NCBI GenBank assembly: GCA_036501425.1
Contig: DASYAI010000012.1
Location: forward strand, 1 to 61,991
Direction: 5' to 3'
Length of the DNA stretch: 61,991 bases
DNA from: DATKRB01 sp036501425
GTDB lineage: Bacteria; Actinomycetota; Acidimicrobiia; Acidimicrobiales; RAAP-2
The position numbers and the translations under genes were made by a program. This document shows positions 20,266 to 28,513 of the stretch, in pieces. The notes under the pieces are model-generated. The model did not search any database and had not been told where the DNA came from. It worked only from the letters and a program-made list of their open reading frames with translations. Within the stretch, counting starts at the first letter, position 1, and the number at the start of each line of letters is the position of its first letter.

Positions 20266-21482
20266 GCCGGCACCTCGATCGGCGGCGGCACCGGGACCAG
20301 CTCGGAAGCGGCGCCCCGTTCGGACGACCCGGTCGACCCGGTCGGCCCGGTCGGACGCCTCCGGGCGGGACGGAGCGGTGGCGGTGCGGCGACCGCCGCG
20401 GTGGCGGCCACCAGGATGGCCAACGCGGGGACGGCCGGCAGGGCGGGCCAGGTCAGGGGCTCGGTGGAGGAACCGAGGCTCACGGCGGAGAAACCGGCGC
20501 CGGCCAGGACCACCGCCGCCGGCACCACGCCCGAAAGGGTCACCACCCACTCGGGCAGCCGCCAGGGATCCGGCCGGTAACGGGATCGCCGGACGCGGCG
20601 GCTCCCGAGGGCCAGGCCGAGGCAGCACAGCACGGCGCCGGCGAGGAGGGCGGGCAGGCCGAACGCCACCGACGCCGAACTGTCCAACAGCCCGTAGGCG
20701 CCGGCGCACAGGCCGGCCATGCCGGCCAGCATGAGGACGCCGGTGGCCTGCCGCGCCCGGCGGGTCGCCGCGCCCGTGCGGCCGTAGCCGCGTGAGTCCA
20801 TCGCCGCCGCCAGCCGGAGCGACCGCTCCAGGGCGTCCTCGAGCACCGGGATGGCGATGGTGCGGAGCGCGTGGCGGCCCCCGGTGGGTCCGCCCCGAAG
20901 CTTCCGGGCCCTTCTCACCCGCTGGACGCTCTCGACCAGCTGAGGAGCGACGCTGAGGGCGACCACGACGGCCATGCCCAGCTCGTAGAGGGCACCGGGC
21001 AGGACCCGAAGGGCTCGCTTGGGGTTGGCGAGTGCGTTTGCCGCGCCCAGGCAGCACAACATGGTCCCCAGCCGGAGCCCGTCGTAGACGGCCGACAGGG
21101 TGCCCTCCAGCGTGACCGGGCCGCCGAGCTGGATGCCGGCCAACCACGACGGGAGGGGGATGTGGGGCAGGGTGAAGACGACGTGCGTGGTCGTGCCGAC
21201 GACGTCGCCACCGAAGACGGAGCGCAAGAGGACCCGGAGGAAGACGACGACGAAGGCGAGGGCGAGGTAGTACTTGAAACCCCGGGCCCAGGGAGCCTCG
21301 CTGCGGCGATTGGCCACCACCACCCCGAGCACCGCCAGCACCAGAACCAGAAGGAGCGGGTTGGTGGTGCGGCTGACCGCCGTGGCCAGTCCGATCGCCC
21401 AGATCCACCACGCGATCGGGTGCGCGGGCCGGGGCACCCGCCGGTGGTCGAGGACGCTCCACCGGTGCGGGTGGGTGGTCAT
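20262..21482 (-). CDS. ECF transporter transmembrane (T) component, CbiQ family
   Basis: A 406-residue membrane protein. Helices 1-4 lie in the first 170 residues, and the coupling region holds two Ala-Arg-Gly-like motifs typical of EcfT: RVRRARKLRG and LAAAMDSRGYGRTGAATR, the latter being the CbiQ hallmark. Extra helices and a Pro/Thr-rich cytoplasmic tail extend the C-terminus. It links the S component to the two-domain ATPase. It overlaps the ATPase by four bases downstream and the surface-protein gene by four bases upstream, so the three are translated together. Confidence 0.92.
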   Translation of the reverse strand: MTTHPHRWSVLDHRRVPRPAHPIAWWIWAIGLATAVSRTTNPLLLVLVLAVLGVVVANRRSEAPWARGFKYYLALAFVVVFLRVLLRSVFGGDVVGTTTHVVFTLPHIPLPSWLAGIQLGGPVTLEGTLSAVYDGLRLGTMLCCLGAANALANPKRALRVLPGALYELGMAVVVALSVAPQLVESVQRVRRARKLRGGPTGGRHALRTIAIPVLEDALERSLRLAAAMDSRGYGRTGAATRRARQATGVLMLAGMAGLCAGAYGLLDSSASVAFGLPALLAGAVLCCLGLALGSRRVRRSRYRPDPWRLPEWVVTLSGVVPAAVVLAGAGFSAVSLGSSTEPLTWPALPAVPALAILVAATAAVAAPPPLRPARRRPTGPTGSTGSSERGAASELVPVPPPIEVPA

Positions 21483-22540
21483 CGCGCGCCCACCTGGCCG
21501 GCCCGTCGACGGCGCCAGGCGATGGCGCCCCCGGCGCCGGCCAGCACGACCACCGCGATGGCGCCGATGACGAAGGGCAAGGGGGAACCGGGTGGCGGCC
21601 CTTTCGCGGCGGCGGGCGAGGCGTCCACGATCTTGTGTACCGACCGGCCGTCGGTGGCGGCGCGCCCCGAGCTTGGTTCGCCGCTGCTGGCGCCACCGGC
21701 GGCCCCCGGGGTGGTCGAGCCGGAGGGGGCGGTCGTCGGGACCGAGCCCGGTGGAGCGGTGACGGTGGCGGCGGCGGGCGCTTTCGACCCCGGGCCCGAC
21801 GAGCCTGCCGCCGGCGAGGTGGCGAGCCCGGTGGCCGACGATCCGCTACCCCCGGGCGTAGCCGCCGGCGTGGCGCCGGTCGGTGGGGTGGTGGCAGGCG
21901 GGCTGGTCGCCGAGGGGGCGGTCGGGACCGAGACGCTCCCCGCCGGGCCGGCCTCGGTGGCCCGGACCGTGGCGGGCGAGAAGCTGGGCGGGCTGTTGGG
22001 GCCGCCGAACACCCACGCGTCGACGCTCCCCGGTGGTGGCTGGTAGCTCGTCGCCCCGAGCTGGCTGAAGCTCCAGGCGTCCTGGCCCGCGTCGGCATGC
22101 CAGTAGTACCAGGACGCGGCGACCGGGGGCGTCGCGACACAGGGGTCCTGGCTGGGAGGGGGGTCGTCGTCGATCCGGCAGATGAAGGCCGGACCGTCGT
22201 GATCGTCCCCGGCCGTCGTGAACCCCGCAGCCTGAAGGGCGGCGTACCCGGTGGTGAGCGTGGCGTCGCAACCACGTTGGACGTCCCCGCCCCACGGGCC
22301 GAAGTCCACCGCCACGATCACCCCCGAGGTGGTGCTGCAGTCCCCGATCGGGTCGGCCGCCGCCGGCCCGGCGACGAGGCCGGACGCGGCGACCTCGACC
22401 GCCCCTCCGATCCCGGTGCAGGCCACCACCAGCGCCGCCACCGCGGCCCATCTCCAGCCGCTCCTCCTCACCGCCTGGCCCCCGGGTGAGGTCGCACTTC
22501 GGTCGGCGCACCGCCCCGTCCGGCCGAGCCCGGGTCCCAT
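21479..22540 (-). CDS. Membrane-anchored surface protein with DUF4430-like (transcobalamin beta-type) domain
   Basis: A 353-residue exported protein. An N-terminal hydrophobic signal (about 30-62) leads to a compact domain at about 65-190. In it, VIVAVDFGPWGG, YAALQAAGF, DGPAFICRID, SWYYWHADAG and the GATSYQPPPGSVDAWVFG end follow the strand order of DUF4430, the beta domain of transcobalamin and intrinsic factor. A Pro/Thr/Ser/Ala-rich stalk of about 130 residues follows, then one transmembrane helix (PFVIGAIAVVVLAGAGG) and an RRRR stop-transfer. It would stand outside the membrane beside the ECF importer. A GGAGG site precedes ATG 22540. The DUF4430 assignment is by pattern and needs a profile search. 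Confidence 0.75.
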   Translation of the reverse strand: MGPGLGRTGRCADRSATSPGGQAVRRSGWRWAAVAALVVACTGIGGAVEVAASGLVAGPAAADPIGDCSTTSGVIVAVDFGPWGGDVQRGCDATLTTGYAALQAAGFTTAGDDHDGPAFICRIDDDPPPSQDPCVATPPVAASWYYWHADAGQDAWSFSQLGATSYQPPPGSVDAWVFGGPNSPPSFSPATVRATEAGPAGSVSVPTAPSATSPPATTPPTGATPAATPGGSGSSATGLATSPAAGSSGPGSKAPAAATVTAPPGSVPTTAPSGSTTPGAAGGASSGEPSSGRAATDGRSVHKIVDASPAAAKGPPPGSPLPFVIGAIAVVVLAGAGGAIAWRRRRAGQVGAR

Positions 22541-22549
22541 GGCGGCCTC

Positions 22550-24301
22550 CTACGAAGGACGGGCCGGGCTGGCGGCGATGCCGACGATGTCCGAGACGCC
22601 GAGCCCCGCCGCCGATCCGGCGAAGCGGGCGTCGCCGAAGGCGTACACGCCGCCGGTCCGGCTGGCCAGCGTGTAGCCGAGAGCGTCGGCCGTGGGTGCG
22701 ATCCCCACCACGTTCGTGACCGCGACGCCCAGTGCCGGCAACGACCCGATGTAGCCGGCGTCGCCGAAGGCGAAGACGCCGCCGTCCGCCCCGACCAGCC
22801 AGTAGCCCTGGCCGTCGGACGTCGGGACGATGCCCACGACGTCGCTCACGTGGACGCCCAGCGCCGGCAGCGACCCGACGTAGCCGGCGTCGCCGAAGGC
22901 GAACGCCCCACCGTCCGCCCCGACCAGCCAGTAGCCGGCACCGTCGGAGGTGGGCGACTGGCCGACCACGTCGCTCACGTGGACACCCAGCGCCGGCAGC
23001 GACCCGTAGAAGGGCGCGTCACCGAACCCGAAGATCCCACCATCACGGGCGCCGAGCCAGTACCCCTTGCCGTCGGCGGTCGAGACCACCGACGTGATGT
23101 CGTGGACCGCGATGCCGAGGGCTGGAAGCGACCCGAAGTTGCCGGCCCGGCCGAAGGCGAAGACCCCCCCGTCGGCGCCGGCCAGCCAGTACGAGCCGCC
23201 CGAGGAGCCGAACGGAAGGATGAGCCCGGCCAGGGCCGGAACGGCCTCGTAGGTCGCGATGGCGTTACCCGGAGCCGGGGCGGGCGGGTAGTAGAACGCC
23301 CCGGCGTCGGCGCCCGAGGTGAGCTGGAACGACAGCAGGGTCGACACCGGGGTGGCCGCTCCCTTGGTGAACGAGGCGCCGGTGGGCGATGTGCCCAGGG
23401 CCAGCAACGCCTGGATGACCAGAGCGGTCGAATCGGGGTCGGTCGATCCCGGGGTGGTGACGGTGCTCGGGTAGTACGACCATCCGCCGTCGGCATCCTG
23501 TCCGGCAGTGAGGAAGGCCAGCGCGGCGGCCGAGATCGCGGGGGTGACCGCGTCCTGGGCGGCCAGACCCTCGATGGCGAACGCGGTCGAGTTGGTGTCG
23601 GGACCGGCGAAGCTCGCCGGGTCGCCCGAGCACGCGTTGTTCGTGTTGTCGGGGCTCGTCCAGCCGCCGTCGGGGCACTGCTCGGCCACGAGCCACGAGA
23701 TCGCCGAGGTCACCTGGCTCGTGCCCCGAACGCCGGCGGAGGCGAGGGCGGCGAGGGCCAGGCCCTGCTGGTAGCCGCCGGCCGAGAAATTCGCCGCCTG
23801 GTCGTCCGAGCCGAACAGGCCGGCGTCGGGCCCGCTCGCCTGCTCCGTGGCCAGCAGGCGACTGACGAGGTTCGTGCCGCCGAACGAGGTGGGATCGGCC
23901 CCCAGAGCCTCCGCATCGAGGATCAAGAGCGACAGTTGACCCGGACCGTCCACACCGCCGTCCACGACGTACTGGTCGACGTTCGCCTCGAGGTAGGCCA
24001 GGGCGGATCGGGCACCCGCGAGGTCGGTGTTGGCCGCCGACAGCGCCAGCACGCTCTGGGCGGTGGTCGAGAAGTCGGCGACCCCCGAACCGGGCGCGGT
24101 CGGGATGTACCCCTGGGGGGTGAGCTGGCCGGCCAGCCACTGGGCAGCCTGGCGCGCCGCCGAGGGCTGTGGCAACTGCGGAGCAGCCGAAGCCGCGACG
24201 CGGGGATCGACAGCACCGAGCGCCACGGTCGGCACGAGGCCGAGCAGCAGGGCCATCGCTCCCACCATCGCGAAGGGACCCAGACGGCGGGCACGACTCA
24301 T
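22550..24301 (-). CDS. Secreted alpha-toroid protein with five YWL-GADGG repeats
   Basis: A 583-residue secreted protein. The signal peptide ends near VALGAVDPRVAAS. Residues about 45-370 contain repeated prenyltransferase/squalene-cyclase-type helices, for example DFSTTAQSVLALSAAN, DGGWTSPDNTN, DSTALVIQALLALG and DADGGWSYYPS. This alpha6/alpha6 toroid is the fold of the alpha domain of transcobalamin and intrinsic factor. The last 200 residues are five repeats of about 45 residues (YWLVGADGGVFAFGDAG type), probably a propeller or wall-binding module. First gene of the riboswitch-led ECF operon; the next gene starts nine bases after its stop. Start ATG 24299-24301 is chosen by the signal peptide. 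Confidence 0.85.
   Translation of the reverse strand: MSRARRLGPFAMVGAMALLLGLVPTVALGAVDPRVAASAAPQLPQPSAARQAAQWLAGQLTPQGYIPTAPGSGVADFSTTAQSVLALSAANTDLAGARSALAYLEANVDQYVVDGGVDGPGQLSLLILDAEALGADPTSFGGTNLVSRLLATEQASGPDAGLFGSDDQAANFSAGGYQQGLALAALASAGVRGTSQVTSAISWLVAEQCPDGGWTSPDNTNNACSGDPASFAGPDTNSTAFAIEGLAAQDAVTPAISAAALAFLTAGQDADGGWSYYPSTVTTPGSTDPDSTALVIQALLALGTSPTGASFTKGAATPVSTLLSFQLTSGADAGAFYYPPAPAPGNAIATYEAVPALAGLILPFGSSGGSYWLAGADGGVFAFGRAGNFGSLPALGIAVHDITSVVSTADGKGYWLGARDGGIFGFGDAPFYGSLPALGVHVSDVVGQSPTSDGAGYWLVGADGGAFAFGDAGYVGSLPALGVHVSDVVGIVPTSDGQGYWLVGADGGVFAFGDAGYIGSLPALGVAVTNVVGIAPTADALGYTLASRTGGVYAFGDARFAGSAAGLGVSDIVGIAASPARPS
22560..23200 (-). repeat. Five in-gene repeats of about 135 bp
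   Basis: The 3' part of the toroid gene encodes five successive copies of a 44-45 residue unit beginning YWL-x-GA-x-GG-x-FAFG and ending GSLPALGV. Copies three and four are nearly identical; the fifth is the most diverged (YTLASRTGG). The DNA of the middle copies is close enough to recombine. Confidence 0.85.
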
Positions 24302-24399
24302 CTTGTGTTCTCGCTTCCCGGCTTCAGCTCGGGAGCACCACACCCGCGGGATGGTGGATCACCGAGCCCCTGACCACGTGTCTCGACATTCGGAGCCCA

Positions 24400-24535
24400 A
24401 CCGCCGTACAGGAATCCCGGCTCGCGGTGGCCCCGTCTTCGGACCACCGCCTACGGTTGCGGACCAGCGCCGGCGTTCGACCGGCTTTCCCTGCACAACG
24501 GCATTACAACTTCATTCGCGGCCGCAGGCTACCAC
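24400..24535 (-). promoter_or_regulatory. Cobalamin riboswitch controlling the ECF operon
   Basis: On the minus strand the leader holds the conserved cobalamin aptamer elements in order: GGGAAAGCCGGT, GCCGGCGCTGGTC, CCGCAACCGTA and, after a GC-rich hairpin, CGAGCCGGGATTCCTGTA. The core spans about 24452-24493 and the 3' elements about 24405-24430. It lies about 100 bases before the start of the toroid gene. Binding of cobalamin would be expected to shut off expression of the importer. The outer limits are approximate. Confidence 0.88.
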
Positions 24536-24663
24536 GGAGCCCTCCTCGTTCACCGGCCGTCGAGGCGGTCGCGCCGGTGCGACGAACACGACGCATCGGC
24601 CCCTGGATCGGGGCCCCTGGTGCCCGGCACCGCGCGGGTCCGCCAGGCGCTACCGTCGGCGGG

Positions 24664-24765
24664 ATGAGCGGCCGGTCGGCGGATGGCGCGGCTCGGCGGC
24701 ACAGCCCGGGCGCCGGCCCGTTCGCCGTCCGCCCGGCCGTCGGGAGCCCCGCACCTCACCCATGA
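24664..24765 (+). CDS. Possible short upstream frame overlapping cobF start
   Basis: ATG 24664 opens a 33-codon frame (MSGRSADGAARR...) whose TGA overlaps the cobF ATG as ATGA. This is a coupling geometry, but the peptide is low-complexity and no good ribosome-binding site is seen. It could be chance in GC-rich DNA. Confidence 0.2.
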   Translation: MSGRSADGAARRHSPGAGPFAVRPAVGSPAPHP

Positions 24766-25523
24766 GGCGCCTCGGGATCATCGGGATCGGCGCCGGCGAC
24801 CCGGACTACCTCACCGTCCAGGCCATCAAGGCGCTCAACCGCACCGACGTCTTCTTCTTCTTCGACAAGGGTGCGGACAGTGGCGATCTGCTGCACTTCC
24901 GCCACGAGATCTGCGGTCGCTACATCGAGCACGACCGCTACCGGATCGTCGAGGTCGAGGCGCCGGAGCGGGACCTGGGCGGCCCGGACTACGGCGGGGC
25001 CGTCGACACGTGGCACGAGGCCCGCATCGACCTGTGGGCGTCGCTCCTCGAGCACGAGCTGCCCGACGGGCAGTGCGGCGGTGTCCTGGCGTGGGGCGAC
25101 CCCGGGCTCTACGACAGCACCCTCCGGGTGCTCGAAGCGGTACGCCTCCGCCGGAGGCTCGCCCTCGAGCTCGAGGTGGTCCCCGGCATCAGCGCGGTGC
25201 AGGCCCTCGCGGCTCGCCACACCATCCCCCTCAACGAGGTCGGGGGCTCGGTCCTGGTGACGACCGGCCGGGGGTTGGCGAAGCGGTGGGCGACCGGCGT
25301 CGACGACGTGGCGGTGGTCATGCTCGATCCCCGCTGTTCCTTCCAGGACCTCGACGACCCGGACACCACCATCTACTGGGGTGCCTTCCTCGGGACTCCC
25401 GACGAGACCCTCATCGCGGGCACCATCGGGGAGCGGGGCGAGGAGATCAAGCGGGTCCGGTCCGAGGGGCGAGCCCGCAAGGGGTGGATGTTCGACACCT
25501 ACCTGCTGCGGCGCGCCACATGA
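24762..25523 (+). CDS. cobF: Precorrin-6A synthase (deacetylating) CobF
   Basis: A 253-residue SAM-dependent methyltransferase of the corrin pathway. It methylates C-1 of precorrin-5 with loss of the acetyl group, giving precorrin-6A. The start MRRLGIIGIGAGDPDYLTVQ holds the tetrapyrrole methylase SAM motif. VFFFFDKG, LAWGDPGLYDSTLRVLE, VPGISAVQALAARH and PLNEVGGSVLVTTGRG follow in the expected order. CobF exists only in the oxygen-dependent (aerobic) pathway. The ATG at 24762 is divergent from the ECF operon riboswitch, and cobK follows within 10 bases. Confidence 0.92.
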   Translation: MRRLGIIGIGAGDPDYLTVQAIKALNRTDVFFFFDKGADSGDLLHFRHEICGRYIEHDRYRIVEVEAPERDLGGPDYGGAVDTWHEARIDLWASLLEHELPDGQCGGVLAWGDPGLYDSTLRVLEAVRLRRRLALELEVVPGISAVQALAARHTIPLNEVGGSVLVTTGRGLAKRWATGVDDVAVVMLDPRCSFQDLDDPDTTIYWGAFLGTPDETLIAGTIGERGEEIKRVRSEGRARKGWMFDTYLLRRAT

Positions 25524-25533
25524 GTCGCGCCAC

Positions 25534-26283
25534 GTGAGCGGGAACGGGTCGCGTGTCCTCGTCCTCGGTGGCTCGGGCGAAGCCGACGAGCTCGCCCGAG
25601 CGCTGGCCCAGCGCGGTCAGGACGTCACCGTCTCGCTGCTCGGGACAGCCCGGACCTCGGGTACGCCGCCCTACCGGCGACGAGTGGGCCCCTTCGGCGG
25701 GGTGACCGGCTTGGTGGGCGAGCTCGAGCGCGGCCGCTATCGCCTGCTGGTCGATGCCACCCACCCCTTTGCGGCGCAGATGCCGATGGTCGCCGCCCGT
25801 GCCGCCTCCCTCGCCCGGGTCCCCAGAGTGCGGATCGTGCGTCCGCCTTGGACGCCGGGTCCCGATGACGCCTGGCAGGAGGTCGACGACCTGGCCGGCG
25901 CCGCCCGCCGGCTCGGCGAGTTGGGGCGGCGGCGGGTGTTCCTCTCCATCGGCGTCGCCCATCTCGACCCGTTTGCCGGCCTCGACGTGCAGCCGGTCGT
26001 CCGTTCGATCGAGCCACCGACCACCCTGCCCCTCCGAGGAGCAACGGTCGTCGTGGGCCGGGCGCCGTTCTCGCTCGACGCCGAGCTGGCATTGCTGTCC
26101 GAGCACCGGATCGAGGTCCTCGTCGCCCGCAACAGCGGGGGTCACGCCACGGCGGCGAAACTCGAGGCGGCTCGCCGGCTGGGCCTGGCGGTGGTGATGG
26201 TGCGGCGCCCGCCCCTCCCGCCCGGCGATCTGGTCGAGACCGTGGGCGAGGCGCTCGTCTGGGTGCAGTCTCGATTGGGGTGA
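25534..26283 (+). CDS. cobK: Precorrin-6A reductase CobK
   Basis: A 249-residue NADPH-dependent enzyme that reduces precorrin-6A to precorrin-6B, the step right after CobF. Family motifs are RVLVLGGSGEADELARAL at the N-terminus, LLVDATHPFAAQMP, RVFLSIGVAHLDPF and EVLVARNSGGHATAAKLEAA. The GTG at 25534 is ten bases after the cobF stop. The two form one transcription unit with no riboswitch of their own visible. Other cob genes are not in the window. Confidence 0.92.
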   Translation: MSGNGSRVLVLGGSGEADELARALAQRGQDVTVSLLGTARTSGTPPYRRRVGPFGGVTGLVGELERGRYRLLVDATHPFAAQMPMVAARAASLARVPRVRIVRPPWTPGPDDAWQEVDDLAGAARRLGELGRRRVFLSIGVAHLDPFAGLDVQPVVRSIEPPTTLPLRGATVVVGRAPFSLDAELALLSEHRIEVLVARNSGGHATAAKLEAARRLGLAVVMVRRPPLPPGDLVETVGEALVWVQSRLG

Positions 26284-26384
26284 GCGTGGCCGGCCGGTTG
26301 GATCGACCGCCGGCGCGCTCGACTCCATCTCTATCTCTCACTAGCTGACGAGGTTTGACCAGGGGTTCGCCCGCCCCTAGTCTC

Positions 26385-26500
26385 TCGCCGGAATCATCTA
26401 CCAGCAGACGCAGATCCAGCGAAGTCCGGTGAGATCCCGGCGCTGTCCCGCAACGGTGGTCCCCCTCGGGGGCGAGCCCGGTCGCCTGGTCCGCGTCTTC
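26385..26500 (+). promoter_or_regulatory. Cobalamin riboswitch controlling the BtuCDF operon
   Basis: The leader of btuC carries GAAGTCCGGTGAGATCCCGG, CGCTGTCCCGCAACGGTG, a GGTCCCCCTCGGGGGC hairpin and GAGCCCGGTCGCCTGGTC, which are the conserved cobalamin aptamer parts in order. It ends about 25 bases before the btuC start. Expected behaviour is repression of the importer when adenosyl- or another cobalamin is plentiful. Boundaries are approximate. Confidence 0.92.
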
Positions 26501-26525
26501 GACCTAGCCCTCGGAGAAGGGGTTG

Positions 26526-27713
26526 ATGGTGCGACGTAGCGTCGTGGGGCTGGCCACATCCCCCCTGGCAGGCGGGCGGGCTGCGGTGCGTAGCGCCCAG
26601 ACCGAGCGGGCGGCTCAGACCACCACGTCGACCGGCCGTTGTCGGGCGCCACGGGCCGCGCCGCCCGGGCGGGGCTCGAATCGCCGTGAGCGCCTCCCGC
26701 TCGGCGTGGTCCTCGTCGCCTGCGCCATCCTCCTGCTGGTCGCGCTGACCGTGGGCGTGGGCATCGGCTCGGTGGCGCTCAGCCCCCGGACGATCTGGCA
26801 CGTGGTGGTCGACCATGTCACCGGGCATCCCGAAAAGACGGTCGCCGACGAGATCGTCTGGCAGATCCGACTCCCGAGGGTGCTGCTGGCGGCGGTCGTC
26901 GGCGCGGGCCTCACGACGGCGGGGACGGTCGTCCAGGTGCTCGTGCGCAATTCGCTGGCCGACCCGTTCCTCCTCGGCATCTCCTCGGGGGCCAGCGTCG
27001 GGGCCACGGCGGTGCTGCTCTTCGGAGCCTTTGCCGCGCTCGGGACGTGGGCCATCTCGTTGGGCAGCGCGCTCGGTGCGCTCGGCGCCATGGCCGCGGT
27101 CTTCTTCGTCTCGCGTACCGGGCGGCAGCTGGCTCCGACCCGGCTGATCCTGTGCGGGGTGGTGCTCTCCGCCCTCTTCGAGTCGGTGACCAGCTTCTTG
27201 ATCTTCCGGGGCAACCCGCAGGCGACCCAGTCCGTGCTCTTCTGGTTGCTCGGCTCGTTCGGGTTGGCCAACTGGACCCAGCTCCCGATCCCCGCCATTG
27301 CGCTGGTGGCGGCGATGGCCTACCTGGTGGCGCACGCCCGGTCCCTCAACGCCATGGCCATGGGGACCGAACCGGCGGCGGCGCTCGGCGTCGACGTCCA
27401 CCGGCTCCGCCGCGATCTGTTCGTCGTCACCTCGCTCATGGCCGGGGTGGCGGTGGCGGTGAGCGGGGTGATCGGGTTCGTGGGTCTGGTGGTGCCCCAC
27501 ATCGTCCGGCTGCTGGTGGGCTCGGACCACCGGCGGGTGCTGCCGGTGGGCGTCTTGTTCGGGGCCAGCTTCATGGTGATCGGCGATCTGCTCGCCCGCA
27601 CCATCGTGGCCCCCCAGGAGATGCCGATCGGCGTGATCACGGCCTTCATCGGGGCGCCCACCCTGCTCCTCCTGGTACGGCGGCGTCCCTACCGCTACGG
27701 GGCGACCCAGTGA
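26526..27713 (+). CDS. btuC: Cobalamin/iron-chelate-type ABC permease (BtuC/FecCD family)
   Basis: A 395-residue membrane protein of the FecCD/BtuC family with about ten helices after a long basic N-terminal tail of some 55 residues. Characteristic segments are IRLPRVLLAAVVGAGLTTAG, NSLADPFLLGISSGASVGA, LILCGVVLSALFESVTSFL and GVIGFVGLVVPHIVRLLVG. The riboswitch just upstream indicates cobalamin or a corrinoid rather than a siderophore. ATG 26526 follows a GGAGAAGGGG site; a TTG one codon earlier is possible. The stop overlaps the btuD start by four bases. Confidence 0.88.
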   Translation: MVRRSVVGLATSPLAGGRAAVRSAQTERAAQTTTSTGRCRAPRAAPPGRGSNRRERLPLGVVLVACAILLLVALTVGVGIGSVALSPRTIWHVVVDHVTGHPEKTVADEIVWQIRLPRVLLAAVVGAGLTTAGTVVQVLVRNSLADPFLLGISSGASVGATAVLLFGAFAALGTWAISLGSALGALGAMAAVFFVSRTGRQLAPTRLILCGVVLSALFESVTSFLIFRGNPQATQSVLFWLLGSFGLANWTQLPIPAIALVAAMAYLVAHARSLNAMAMGTEPAAALGVDVHRLRRDLFVVTSLMAGVAVAVSGVIGFVGLVVPHIVRLLVGSDHRRVLPVGVLFGASFMVIGDLLARTIVAPQEMPIGVITAFIGAPTLLLLVRRRPYRYGATQ

Positions 27714-28513
27714 GCCTCCACCTGAAGGGGCTGTCGGTCGACATCGGGGATCGCCGGATCGTCTCGGGCATCGACGTCGACGTACCCGACGGCCGGTTCG
27801 TCGGGCTTCTCGGACCCAACGGCAGCGGGAAGTCCACCGTCTTGAAGACGCTCTACCGGGTCCACCGGCCTGCCACCGGCCGGGTGGTCCTCGATGGGCA
27901 GGACCTGCTCGCCATGCGCCCGAGGGAGGCGGCCCGACGGGTCGCCGTCGTGGCGCAGGAGTCGGTGGTCGAGTTCGACTTCAGCGTGCGCGAGATGGCG
28001 ATGATCGGTCGCACCCCCCACAAGTCCGCCTTCGGCCGAGACGACGAGCACGACCGGATGATCGTCCGCGACGCCCTCGAGCGGGTCGGCTGTGGCCATC
28101 TCGCCCGGCGTCGCTTCAACACGCTGTCGGGGGGAGAGAAGCAGCGGGTCCTCATCGCCCGCGCGCTGGTGCAGGGCGCCGACCACCTGGTGCTCGACGA
28201 GCCGACCAACCACCTCGACATCCGCTACCAGGTCGAGGTGCTCCAGCTGGTAGCGGACCTCGGGGTCACGGTGCTGGCCGCGCTGCACGATCTGTCGTTG
28301 GCGGCACTCTTCTGCGACACCGTCTACCTGTTGTCCAACGGCCGGATCGTCGCCGGTGGCGCGCCGTCGGGGGTCATCACGGCCGAGCTGGTTCGCCACG
28401 CCTACGGGGCCGACGTCCTCGTGATCGAACATCCTGAGGACGGGACGCCTCACCTCGTGCCCCGACGGACCCGGCCTCCGCGTGCCATCCCCTCCGACGG
28501 ACCGTCGACATGA
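27710..28513 (+). CDS. btuD: Cobalamin-type ABC importer ATPase
   Basis: A 267-residue ATPase of the FepC/BtuD family. Walker A is GPNGSGKST (about 36-44), the signature is LSGGEKQRVLIARALVQG, Walker B is HLVLDEPTNHLDI, and the switch histidine is in ALHDLSLAALFCD. A short Pro/Arg-rich tail closes the protein. The GTG start overlaps the permease stop (GTGA) and its own stop overlaps the binding protein start (ATGA). It energises the permease encoded just before it. Confidence 0.9.
   Translation: MSLHLKGLSVDIGDRRIVSGIDVDVPDGRFVGLLGPNGSGKSTVLKTLYRVHRPATGRVVLDGQDLLAMRPREAARRVAVVAQESVVEFDFSVREMAMIGRTPHKSAFGRDDEHDRMIVRDALERVGCGHLARRRFNTLSGGEKQRVLIARALVQGADHLVLDEPTNHLDIRYQVEVLQLVADLGVTVLAALHDLSLAALFCDTVYLLSNGRIVAGGAPSGVITAELVRHAYGADVLVIEHPEDGTPHLVPRRTRPPRAIPSDGPST

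Noticed and set aside
20266..22275. Upstream 670-codon extension of the ECF ATPase frame
   Set aside because: The extension runs out of frame through the T-component and surface-protein genes and has no domain; the ATG at 20263-20265 directly precedes the first ABC domain.
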